A stretch of DNA of 64,000 nt from Tetraselmis striata (Eukaryota; Chlorophyta; Chlorodendrophyceae; Chlorodendrales; Chlorodendraceae). Location of the stretch: assembly GCA_006384855.1 (NCBI GenBank), contig VCJN01001728.1:1-64000 (forward strand). The letters are read 5' to 3'. The notes beneath the pieces are model-generated. The model did not search any database. It saw only the letters and a list, made by a program, of their open reading frames with translations, and was not told the origin of the DNA. Position numbers and translations under genes: made by a program. Shown one piece after another: positions 43,393-52,982 of this stretch (position 1 is the stretch's first letter; the number at the start of each line of letters is the position of its first letter).

Positions 43393-44919
43393 TTGGTCAA
43401 GTGAAGAAGTAGTTAGAAACGGCGATGAGCCGGAGAATCTCGGTGGCAGACGTCGTGAAGTAGGCGTCCAACGCGTCCTGGAAGTTCGCCCAGTACCCGA
43501 CATGGTAGCCGAGCGGTAGCGATCCCAGAGCCATTGTGCGAGGGACTTGCGCCCTGAGTGGCTGCCGACAGGGCCTAGGGCGTCGAGAGGGTGGCCGAGT
43601 CGGGGAAGGCGCGCGCGTAGGCAGCCTTGAACGCCGATTTGAAGCCCGAGTAGGGGGTGGTGTGGGAGTTCTGGGGCCTCATTCAGAAGACATTGGGGGC
43701 GGCGAGTAGACGGCCCCCAGAGGGGGGGGGGGGGGGGGGAGGGGACACCCGGAGGTAGTCCATGAGAATGTCGACCGGGCGGATAGCCAGGCAGGGGACG
43801 TGGCCGGGAATGTAGGCGAAGCATTCGTGCATGGCGTGAACTGCCAACGCGACAACAGTTGGCATCGTGCAACGGCGATGGCGAAGTAACATCCGCAGCA
43901 GATGGAGATTGGAGCGACAGGGCGCAACATGACGAGTAGGAACTGTTCCGTAAGCACGCCTGCCCAGCACGAGCTTTTCCGGCCTGATACGAACAAGCTT
44001 CAGGCTTACCGGCACTGCTCAGTCTCTGTCGACGTCCACTACACGCAAGCGGATGTAGCGGCAGCCCAGCTCCGCGTGGAAGATCACGCGGACCGCGATG
44101 AGCTCAGTGTAGGACACGGCGCCGGAGCCGGACACATTGTAGTCGCAGGTGAGCGCCGCGGCGGCCTTGGCCGGCGGAGGCATCACCCCAGGTGTAGGAC
44201 GGTGACGCACATGCGCTGGTGCCTGCCGAAAGCCGACGACAGGGAGAAGCCGCGATGTAGCATCGCGCGGAGGTCCGGAATCTGGAGAGGGAGGCGGCCC
44301 TTGGCGGAGCGCGTGATTTGGCGCTCAAGATGGCGACTAGGGCACCGATGCTCTCGTCCTTGCATAGGTTGAGCGCAGGGCGGCCCGCAAGACGCAGGTG
44401 TGGGAGCCGGCGACGATGCGAGTCGGAGATGGCCGCCAGGCAGCCGGCAACGGTGGACGGGGCGAGCGAGCGGTCGCCCGTGTAGTGAACGATGGTATAT
44501 GTAGCCACGCATGAGGCCCAGAGTGGCGGGCAAGAGGGTGGCGCCTTGCGCGGTGCAGAAGAAGCAGTAGTCGTGCATGCTGGTGCGGTAGGTGTCGGTG
44601 GTAGACGAGCGGAGCCGGAGGTCCCCGAGGCCGTTGGCTCCCGTGAGCGGGCGGCGCCACTCTGGGAGGTGGGCGGCAGGCACCGCCGGGGCAGGGCACG
44701 AGGGGCACGTGTAAAATTCAGGCACCCTTGTGTCCGGGCGTCCTGCACACCCGGCGCACAAAACCGTCCGGCCGCTGGCGCAGGCGCAAAAGGTCCTTGG
44801 GGCCATCGCCAGACAGGCGCGGGAGCGCGCTGGCGGATTGGGCGGCTAGGGGTTGTCGATGAGACAAGGGGGACATGAATCAGTCGTACGACGCCCCAAG
44901 TGGTGGGGCCCCGGTACAC
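43392..44919 (-). pseudogene. PAT-like tyrosine recombinase, frameshifted
   Basis: Minus frames give the core-binding part (RSSTTDTYRTSMHDYCFFC, QGATLLPATLGLMRGYI, DRSLAPSTVAGCLAAISDSH). Nearer the 3' end they give the catalytic HxxR in SHSGRKSLAQWLW and, one frame over, the terminal region GYWANFQDALDAYF with the likely Tyr nucleophile. The pieces are spread over three frames and a poly-G run (43723-43740) interrupts them. The enzyme would insert the circular cDNA. Confidence 0.75.
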
Positions 44920-45207
44920 GCGGCGAGAGGGAACATGGTTGGTCCGGCTGGGGTCCCGCCACTCGGGGGAGGTGAAGAGGGCGTGGCCGCAAAGGAAGTA
45001 CGCGACGACCTACGCGCCGCCCGTGAGCCGCCACCACAAGGCCTCCGCCCATACCAAGAGCACAAAGGTGCCCGCTGTGCTTGGTTGAGGGGGCGGTGGC
45101 GTAACACGCCCAGAATTGGCGGAGGTTGTCGCGCATGGCGGCAAAGGGGGGTTGCAATAGACCCAGCGGCCCGCCCAGTAGCGGGTGAGGCAGAGCTCGA
45201 TCGCCGA

Positions 45208-45860
45208 CTAGGAGTCGGGGAAGACAGAGTTGCGGCCGAGGGGGTCGGAGCACGAGTGGTCGGAGCATGCGCCGACGTCGATGGGGCCGCATGCGGCCTC
45301 CAGCGCGCGGAAAATGTCGACGAGGAGGCGCCATTGTTGGCAGTTGATGGCGCCACAAAGCCGGGAGAAGCAGTCGGCGAGGGTATTCTCCCGGCCCGGG
45401 ATGTGACGGGCGATGAGCTCGATGTCGAAGCGCTCCGGGAAATCGAGAAGCCACATGAGCAACGCGAGGGAGTCCGGGTGAGGTGAGGCGCCCTTGTTGA
45501 CCGCACCCGCCGAAGAGGTGTTGTCGAGGCGGAAGAGGACTCTGCTGCATGTGAGGCGGGCACCGATATGCTCGATGCTCCAGGCGACTATGAAGAGCTC
45601 GCGGCTCGTGGAGGCCCCCCAGCGCTTGAGCGGCTCCGGGGTGAAGGCGTAATGGAGGCGGACATCGCCCCACTAGACGTCGCCCACCCCGATAGAGGCG
45701 TCCGACGTAATGACCTCGAAGCCCGCCGAGCCGTCCATGGGGAGCTGGGGGCGCTGGGGTGGCGGGAGATCATGGCCTTGGTCAAAAGACCGGGCGGGGA
45801 AGGAGGGGACGCGGAGATAGTTGCGCTAGAGGGGTTGGATGGGGTCCGAGGGGGAGGGGT
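45208..45860 (-). pseudogene. PAT-like RNase H domain
   Basis: One minus frame reads FEVITSDASIGVGDV, an in-frame TAG, then STSRELFIVAWSIEHIGA, VLFRLDNTSSAGAVNKGAS, IELIARHIPGRENTLADCFS and WRLLVDIFRAL. This is the RNase H order of DIRS/PAT elements (D...E...D...H..G..N..AD). The TAG near 45679 shows decay. Confidence 0.8.
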
Positions 45861-46030
45861 CCGGGCAGGACGTGCCGGCTGCGCTAGGGTGTCACGCCAC
45901 CGGAGGAGGTCCCCGCGAGCCGCCGGGTTCACATCGCAGGTTCGGCGGGATCCCAGCCGTCGGATGTTGGGCTGGTCGAAGCGGCGCTGATGAGGCAGTC
46001 ACGTGGGCGGTAGAGGATGACTAGGTGGGC

Positions 46031-47210
46031 CTATCCGGGCAGGTTGACCAGACAAGTCCATTGGACTTGTCCGATTAAAGAGGCCAAAGTACCCCAGGCA
46101 GCCGTACCCAAGATGTCGACATCGGCCATGAGATTGTCCGTGCGGGCCCGGAGCTTGTCGCATCGGGCCGCGGTGGCGGCGTCCGTGCCCCGGAGCGTGT
46201 CAATCAACGAGGACACGGACGAACTCGCAGCGGGCGGATGGCCACTCGTAGTTCTTAGCCAACTTGAGCGGGAGGCCGACCATGTGCAGCTTGATTGTGG
46301 ACGCACGGCCATTACATCAAGGGCCTGCGGCCTCGGGGACAGGGAGCTCTCAAACTTGAGGAGGAAATTGTCTAGATAAGTGCCGATGACGTCGAATTTT
46401 GCGTGGGAGGCCTCGGGGAACCCGGGTACGCAAAATTGTAGACCCCCATGCCGCAGGATGTCACGGATGACTAAGCCCATCGCTGCTGCAAGGCCGGGGC
46501 CTGGAGATGGCCAAACGGGACGTAGCGGTAGCGGTAGTACTCCTTCGTGATCGGGTGACCCAGCAAAAGATGGCGTCGATGGGATCGATCTTGCCGAGGG
46601 CGTCTCCCGGCTGTAGAGATTCAAGTACACCGTGGGTGTCGCTGACATGGCAGAAACCCCGGGCTAAAAAGTCATTAATACATGATTGTTTGAAGTCCAC
46701 GACGTTGCGACCGTGTACGCCGGAACGGTCTTGATGATGCATACGATCGGGTTGACGATCCACAGGAGGTAGTGAAAGGGTCCTTCACAGAAGCCGAGCG
46801 CAATGATGCGGAGGAAATTTATAACCTACCCGCGGCGTTGATGTTGTCGAAGCACGACTTGTAGTTGTCCTTGCGGGAGCGAGGGGGGGGCGGCCCGTCC
46901 ACAGTACACGGGCACCCTCGAGGATTTGCGCCTTCATGTCCGATGGCACGTGAGGGCACATCAGCAAGGCGACAATGTTTACTCGGAGGCTGGGCGTGTA
47001 GACGCAGGCGCGGATGTTGGCATTGACCCCAGCTTGACCCTTGATACCACTCCACCCAGCCCGCGGCATGGTCCGGGGGGGGGGGCGGGGGTGGGTCCAC
47101 GTAAGCGTGGGAGGCGCTGTCGCCGCAGTACCCCAGCTACATATAGCGGCGGTTCGTGGCCTTTTGGGTGCCGGAGGGTTTGAGGGTTTGCACGACGCGG
47201 AGCCCGTCAA
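46031..47210 (-). pseudogene. PAT-like reverse transcriptase, frameshifted
   Basis: 46785-47210 carries LRVNIVALLMCPHVPSDMKA and other N-terminal parts. About 46530-46500 reads KEYYRYRYVPFG. 46490-46031 has AAMGLVIRDILRHGGLQFCV, the catalytic box as TYLDNFLLKF (YLDN for YLDD), and ILGTAAWGTLASLIGQVQWT, the thumb 'LiG.v.w' segment. Frame changes separate the blocks. The last Asp of the YxDD motif is Asn, so this copy would be inactive even if in frame. Confidence 0.75.
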
Positions 47211-47509
47211 TGAAGGCTAGTGGCTCAGCTTCAAGAGCGCGGAGCGGAGCGGCTGTCAAGCCGAGTCCGGCAACTAGTTGGGTGAGCATCAGCTTCTAAT
47301 AGCCATGCCATCGGTACAATAGATGGGCATGCAGTCATCGCCGTCTAGGTCGGCGTAGGCAGCAAGGGTCTAAACGCGCTGCTTCGTACAACATGTAGGG
47401 CGTGGTCGATGCCGAACTTGCGCAGCACAAAACCGGGTAGCGGTGAGGTGAGGGGGGGAGAGGTTGAATCCGCGAGACCCGAGGTCCACGGGCCCCACGC
47501 TGACACTTG

Positions 47510-48292
47510 TCACGGGTCCGTGGATGGATCGGCGGGGCAGGGGGTGGCCAGGTTGCCCACTAGTGCGTGCGGCATACGGCACTTGGAGCAAGGTTGGGTG
47601 ATAGGCTTGTCCGCCGGGTGCTGGCTAGTCTTGTGGTCGCCGAGGCAGTAGGCGCAGGCCTTGGGGTCCGACGGGGCGGGGCTTGGGTCGGGCTGGCATG
47701 AGGCAAGAGGGTTATGTGCCCGGGGGCGGCCCGCGTTGCCGCGGAGCTCGTCCAACCAGCTGGTGTTGAGGAGACCGCGCGCGGCCGAGATGAGCTGACG
47801 CTAGAGGTCATCGTGCAAGTGCGGTGCCACCCCCTCGCGGAGCACGTCCATCTGCTTCGCTTCCAGCCGCGGAAACCACTGGTCGAAAAAGGACAACTTG
47901 CGGGAGGCCAGGTACGTGCGGTGGCACCGTTGCATGTACGCGTAGATCGAGGGCCAACTCGATGTGTGGCCGCCGTCACCATGCTCGTAGGCCTTCCGCA
48001 CGGCGTGCATGAAGCATATGCGGCCCATACATGAGGTTGAGGATGGTCTCCACGCGCCGTTCGCCGTCGGGGCAGGCGTCGAAGAGTGGATAGTCGACCA
48101 CGTGCGACAGCTCTTTGTGCCATGTGAGCATGTTAGTGTGGTATGCCTCCATGTGGTCGGGGTAGGTTTCCGCCGGGTTGGCGGGTGGCTGGTAGCCGTC
48201 GAGCTCGGGCCACTGCCGGGCCTGTTATCGGTCGGCTTAGCGTCCAGCAAACCGAGGCGCTGAAAAAGGTGGTTGTTGTGAGGAACAACCAT
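47510..48292 (-). pseudogene. PAT-like gag
   Basis: 48292-47801 encodes a helical region (IYAYMQRCHRTYLASRKLSF, FFDQWFPRLEAKQMDVLREG) that stops, then resumes in another frame to 47510 with CAYCLGDHKTSQH and CSKCRMPH, a paired-cysteine zinc-binding segment. Order and position next to A1 support gag. Confidence 0.65.
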
Positions 48293-48524
48293 GGCCGGCC
48301 CCTATTTTTTAACAAACGCAGATCATTTCTAGACAGCCCCGGGCACTTTCCCAGGTATGCTAGCAATTGGATCCCCTCACGGATCAAACTGCCAATTACT
48401 AATCCATGTAACTAATTAGTGTAACTGTATTTTTATAATTCTTGGTCTTGGTCTTCTCTTGCCTCATCCTTCATCTATGCAGAAACCCGTGTGGCCATGG
48501 CCCACTGGCCACCACCAAACATGC
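48272..48524 (-). repeat. A1 repeat of the PAT-like element
   Basis: About 250 bp matching 43020-43265, with CCCACTGGCCACCACCAAAC against CCCGTGGGCCACCAACAAAC near the outer edge. Confidence 0.88.
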
Positions 48525-48809
48525 CTAGCGACCATATATCGACTGTGTATCGTCCCGGCGGAAACGCACGGACCCGCCGCCGATAGTGTGCAATTATTCT
48601 CTTCCGACCAAGTGGGCGGGGCATGACGCACCGTAGCTCTATAGCGACTACACTCGCTATATATATGCCTATTAATTTAGACACACTTGGGCAGTAGTAC
48701 AAACCGACTGCTACCTGTTGGCGAAATAATGATAATGATAACTCGATAGTAAATCAAATATCAATCCTTGATTAATACCTGGTCAGATAGTCTGGACTAT
48801 CCGTACTAG

Positions 48810-48890
48810 TAAAAGTAAAGTTCGCTCTTGGACATTGGCCGAAGCAAGCCGCGCCAACACTCGACATCTTGCGCCAACTGCAGCCTTAGG
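48810..48890. repeat. Dispersed repeat, shared with 25615-25690
   Basis: See the 25615 copy; same orientation, about 75-80% identity by eye. Confidence 0.75.
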
Positions 48891-49214
48891 TCAAGCGAAT
48901 TGGCTGCCTCTTTGTCAAAATTTGGCAAATATTTTGGCATAGGAAGCTAGCATGCACTAAGACGAAATAACGTGAGGCTCTCAATGTCCCCGCAGCTCCG
49001 TGGCTTGGGCACCACGGCGACTCGGCGAGCGTGGATACGCGCGGATTTCTGTGGGCAAAAACTTGTGTGGAGCGCTATACATCACTGCCTGCCTAAGGTA
49101 ATATATTTATAATCAGGCCGTCGTAGTCCCGTCCGTATATACCCTGAACTAGGCTGCAGGGTTTCACGAGCAGCAGCAGCAGGGAGTAGCGACTAATCCT
49201 TTGACCTCTGCTAC

Positions 49215-49275
49215 TGGTTTCACTGACTGTCCCAGTCCTCCTGTCCTGGCCTGGGGGCGGAAAAGAAAAAAACGC
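49215..49275 (+). mobile_element. LINE 3'-tail fragment (+ orientation)
   Basis: TACTGGTTTCACTG, CCCAGTCCTCCTGTCCTGG and CTGGGGGCGG followed by an A-rich run match the last 60 bp of the LINE tail at 13330-13370 with small indels. Confidence 0.65.
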
Positions 49276-50098
49276 GCCTAAAACGTGAAGCAGCACGCGC
49301 TGATCATGCAGCATGATTATGACGATACGGCGATGCGCTGACGTCGGCGCGCTCTGCTCCGATCGGCGGTATTCCGGGATAGCAACACCACTCATAACGA
49401 CCAACAGCAGACATCACAACACATCCCCTTCCAGACCAGTCGCCGCTTTTCCCGGACGCCTTCTGCCAATTTGCTGATTACCCTGTATCTCCTGAACTAC
49501 CACTCCTTGCGCCGTCACCGCCTTCCCATACAAAAAGGTGAGCACGACTTGTGTGGGCCTTCCTGCCGCTTCCCATGGGACGAGGGCGCCTCCCAGTGCA
49601 GCCAGCGTCGCGACTCACCCCCGATTACAACCACCACCCATCGAGGAGCTGGCAGCGCACGCACCCAAGCGCACCGGCTCGCCGTGCCATGCCGATCAAC
49701 GGCATCCAATCATGCCAGTTGGGCCGATGTTTAGATCCTGGCCCGGCTTGCCCGGGACTGGCTAGGGCGATGTCGGTTGGCCACAAGGTTGTATGTAACA
49801 CGCTGTAACGCGGTCGTACAACCCGGATGTCGTAACGCAGCACACCGCGCGCGCCTCTGTTGCGACCCTTTGCATCCGAAGGCCCCCTCTCATTATGCAG
49901 CTTGCTATCCATATCGTTGTCCGATTTTTCCTTGAAGATTGCTGTTAAACTGCCTTTCCTCAAGTCGAGGGTGGCGGTGTGCGGAGCTGGGAACGGGAGG
50001 CGGGGGGGGGGGGGGGGGGGGGGATTCGACCAGCCGCATCACGCTGCCATCGACTGACCGCTTCCTCCCCGCTTCCCGACTACCCACGGCGCCGTCAG

Positions 50099-50962
50099 AT
50101 GGCACGTGCCAGCGGCAACTGCCTGGAAAAGTGCATTATTTCCATCTTGTGGTTCCTATTCCTCTGGTTCATCGCCTTCGCGGTCGCGTTCTTCTGCGCG
50201 CCGTGGTACATCTTCCTGCAGCCGCTCGAAGTAATCTGCCGCTGCCATCTCAACTCCTGGCTGCTCAAGGCAATCCCCCCCCCCCCCCCCCCCTTCCAAA
50301 CCTACCATGTCTCCCTCTAGGCCTGCCCACTGGGCCGTCTGAGACACCCATACGGATCCATGCTCCCTTGATACTGCCTGAATGTTGACTACCGTCCTCA
50401 TATACCCTCTGCACACCTCTAGTCTGCTCCATCCTGACCCTTCTAAGCCCTCTGGTTGCCATCCGGGATGGACACCGACATCGCCGAGCACAAGATGGCC
50501 GCAATGTATGGGTTTGTTAATAATATTTGAATGGAGTTCAAGATTGCACCGTAATCGCGAGTTGCCTACCTTGTCTCGTTTTTTTCTAGCTCCGGGGCAG
50601 GACCCCAGTGAAACCTTTATTGCAGCGTCTCTATGCCGACCTTCTCAACGACGAATCGTTTAGCCAGCAATCCAGTTACGGAAAGCCCCGGTAGGCGACG
50701 CTCTATGCCTTGCTGTGGATGACTGCAGGCCCCGGAAAGGCCATGATACATACTCTTCCTTTTGGGTGACATAGTCAATTGTCACCTCCTCGATCCTAGG
50801 TCCTCGCAAGTACTTGATTGTCTGCGGTTTCACTGATCGTTCCATGGCTTGCCTGGCTCTCTGCAGGGTGTGCAGCTGCCGGAGTATGCGACCAAGGAGA
50901 TGCTGAGGCCATGGGGATTCGAGGGTGCGTTTGAGGGCTATATGAACCTGCCGGAGCCATAA
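50099..50962 (+). CDS. Small membrane protein, 88 residues, two exons
   Basis: Exon 1 (50099-50269) starts MARASGNCLEKCIISILW, continues with about 35 hydrophobic residues (one long or two short helices) and ends CRCHLNSWLLK. Exon 2 (50867-50962) follows a CTCTGCAG acceptor and reads GVQLPEYATKEMLRPWGFEG ... NLPEP and TAA. Joining them gives LLKGVQLP, which resembles the end of small plant and algal membrane proteins with a Cys-rich loop followed by LPxxxxKxM. No named function is known to me. The 597-bp intron would start with GC (AAG|GCAATC) rather than GT and contains a poly-C run and a LINE-tail fragment. A missed middle exon is possible. Confidence 0.6.
50274..50292. repeat. Poly-C run five bases into an intron
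   Basis: About 18 C immediately after the putative GC donor at 50270. Confidence 0.9.
50577..50705 (-). mobile_element. LINE 3'-tail copy (- orientation) in an intron
   Basis: CTCGTTTTTTTCTAGCTCCG, CAGTGAAACCTTTATTGCAG, CAGCAATCCAGTTACGGAAA and GTAGGCGACGCTCT follow the tail at 7938-8055 with indels. It lies in the intron of the gene at 50099. Confidence 0.8.
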
Positions 50963-52395
50963 AGTAGCTCACTCTTGGCCCCGCTGTGGAGCCCGCATTC
51001 AGTAGAATTCCATTCAGCATGGGCCATCATGTCGACCGTGCAGAAGTCTCAGCAATGTCGGCATGTATTACGGTGCAATTCAGCAGATCTGCCATTCCTT
51101 TTTTCTTCCTCGCGCGTAGTATAGTGTTACAAGCTTACTTGTCTGCAAGCGTCAGTGCCGAGTGACGTGGTGAGCTCTCTGGACCATGCTGATCATCGAC
51201 TGATGCTGAGCGACCGCCTACCCTACCCCTCTCCCTTCAAGCCGGACAAGTGACTTCATGAAACTGTTTTGATTGCGCCTTGCTTCTCCCAATGGACGAC
51301 CAGCCCCCCATCAGTTTGTTTGCACATACATTTGCGCCACCAGGTTCAATATGCGGCGAGACATTGGACCCCCCCCCCCCCCCCCCCCCGGTGCGAAATG
51401 GCACATGGTTGTGGTTCAAGATAATCAACATTACAAAAATACCATTTGCAGCGCCATATTGAGGCAGGCCTGAAAATTGCTAAACGGCTTGCACTGTGGT
51501 GGCTATATCCACAGCTTTATTGCTTCGACAAGAAGTCGCCAGGCCTAACAGCTAGAAAAGATTGCTTCACACTTTGGAGCGGCAGAGAGATAGAAACGCC
51601 TGCTGCATGGGAAGATGGAGCGAATATGTAAGATTCTGAGATCGGATAACATCTACTACTCACGGCGAAGACAGTGCAGGGAAACATCGCATGCGCCCCG
51701 CAGGCAGCAATCACGTCGTCGTGCTGCTGTCAGCAGCGTCAGCGAGCAACTCCAGAGACGCACATATCGCCCCCATTAATACCAGTATGAGTATCAATGC
51801 GAATGTAGAGCCGCTAGCGAATACATATCTACACATGATGAAAGTACCTGTAATAAATGGGGCTGGATTGTGAACTTGTGACACAATGGCGGGCGGGCGG
51901 TCAATGTATATATCCAGAAAAACGAACCGACAAATAGATTATGAAGAATACGGCGGGTGTACAAATGGTATATCATATATATGTATATACACACATATAC
52001 ATATATGTGTATATACATATGCACACATATGTGCGAGGAATCCGCCGTAATTCTCGATAATAGTACGTTGCATACAGCGACCACATATACTTTTCCAAGA
52101 AACCAATAAAACATCACCCTTGTTCGCGTCGTCGTCTAATCGCGCTGTATAGCGACTGATCCTTACAGGGTACATCACTTCCCTGTACTGTAGCGACCTA
52201 TCGGCGGCGAAGCGCGCGTTATCGCGGATATATTAAACTCACCCGCTTCGTCAGCATGCGTGCTTCATTGATTTACTTTTTAAATTAGTATCCTGGAGAT
52301 AAAAGGATTAGGTGCTATGAGACCCGGCGTCCATTCCCCGGACGCGCCTCCCCTACTGTAACCAAACCCATTAACCTGGGCGGTGGAAGCAGACC
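50963..52395. other. No gene recognised
   Basis: Contains a poly-C run (51370-51390) and an alternating TA/CA tract (about 51968-52036, ATATATATGTATATACACAC and its mirror). Frames are short and unsupported. Confidence 0.55.
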
Positions 52396-52944
52396 TCATC
52401 CAATGGCCACGCCAACCGCGGCCCGGGCGCACCAGTTGTACTGCAGCACAAGAGCGGTGAGCAAGCCAATCACCGCGGCGACCCGACCCAGCGTTGCCGC
52501 CTCGTTGGCTCCACTCCAGCGGGGTTGCAACTGACCCCCCCCCCCCCCCCCCCCAGCGCGGCTTGGTCCCAGCGCACTGCTCCGCGCGTCCTCCGCATAC
52601 ATTATCGGCCCATCCGTCTTCTTCGCGAACGGCCCGGCAAGCCGCCAGCGCTGGTGGAGCCCAGTCCCGCTGAGGAAGCTTGGGGAGGGAAGCGGGCGCG
52701 GCGGTCGCCATGAGGGCTGCCACGCGGAGCGGGCGCGTGGCTCCTGCGGAGGAGGACGAGGAGATGGTGCGGCATGCGCATATAAACATCCGCCGAAAAA
52801 TCCGCCGAAAATCCCCCCCCCCCCCCCCCCCCCCACCCCCTCTTCACTGCACCTGCACCCGGGTTTACACCCCGGGTTTGCCCTCCGTTCACTGCAAGTG
52901 CACACCCACTCTACCCTCCTCCCCCCCCACCCCCACACACTCAC
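52396..52944 (-). CDS. Possible one-helix organelle protein
   Basis: A 182-codon minus frame is open through two poly-G/C runs that would encode polyglycine. The conserved-looking part begins near 52660: WRLAGPFAKKTDGPIMYAED, then SGANEAATLGRVAAVIGLL and TALVLQYNWCARAAVGVAIG-stop, a single hydrophobic helix at the C-terminus. The Arg/Pro/Ser-rich first half could be a transit peptide. The E...GR.A..IG pattern at the helix recalls light-harvesting-like one-helix proteins, but the spacing is off by one residue, so I do not assign it. It is divergent from the gene starting at 52983. An intron could remove one of the homopolymer runs. Confidence 0.4.
   Translation of the reverse strand: MSVWGWGGRRVEWVCTCSERRANPGCKPGCRCSEEGVGGGGGGGIFGGFFGGCLYAHAAPSPRPPPQEPRARSAWQPSWRPPRPLPSPSFLSGTGLHQRWRLAGPFAKKTDGPIMYAEDARSSALGPSRAGGGGGGGQLQPRWSGANEAATLGRVAAVIGLLTALVLQYNWCARAAVGVAIG
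52534..52554. repeat. Poly-C run
   Basis: About 20 C; another of about 20 C lies at 52814-52834. Both fall inside the 52396-52944 frame. Confidence 0.9.
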
Positions 52945-52982
52945 ACATTCCCTGTCCGAGTCTCAACCTCACCCTTCGCTCC

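Larger units (their letters stand above)
42857..48524 (-). mobile_element. PAT/Kangaroo-like retrotransposon with split direct repeats
   Basis: Read on the minus strand, the unit runs A1 (48524-48272), gag, reverse transcriptase, RNase H, tyrosine recombinase, B1 (43392-43266), A2 (43265-43020), B2 (about 42990-42857). A1 and A2 share about 240 bp (ATCATTTCTAGACAGCCC, CTCACGGATC, TTACTAATCCATGTAA). B1 and B2 share about 110 bp (GGGTGTGTAGGAGATGTCCT, CAGTGGTGTCT, AAGGCGCCGC). This A1-ORFs-B1-A2-B2 order is the split-direct-repeat structure of PAT, Ngaro and Volvox Kangaroo elements. All genes carry stops or frameshifts. The element is unrelated by sequence to the DIRS-like copy at 20-25 kb. 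Confidence 0.85.
48525..50098. other. No gene recognised; repeat fragments
   Basis: Holds the dispersed repeat 48810-48890 and a LINE tail at about 49215-49275 (TGGTTTCACTG, CTGGGGGCGG and A-run). A poly-G run of about 24 nt lies at 49999-50023. The last few hundred bases are probably the promoter and 5' UTR of the gene at 50099. Confidence 0.5.

Noticed and set aside
44104-45563. Two long Ser/Pro/Arg-rich plus/minus frames as host genes
   Set aside because: Off-frame shadows of the PAT-like recombinase and RNase H regions, whose catalytic motifs lie in other frames.
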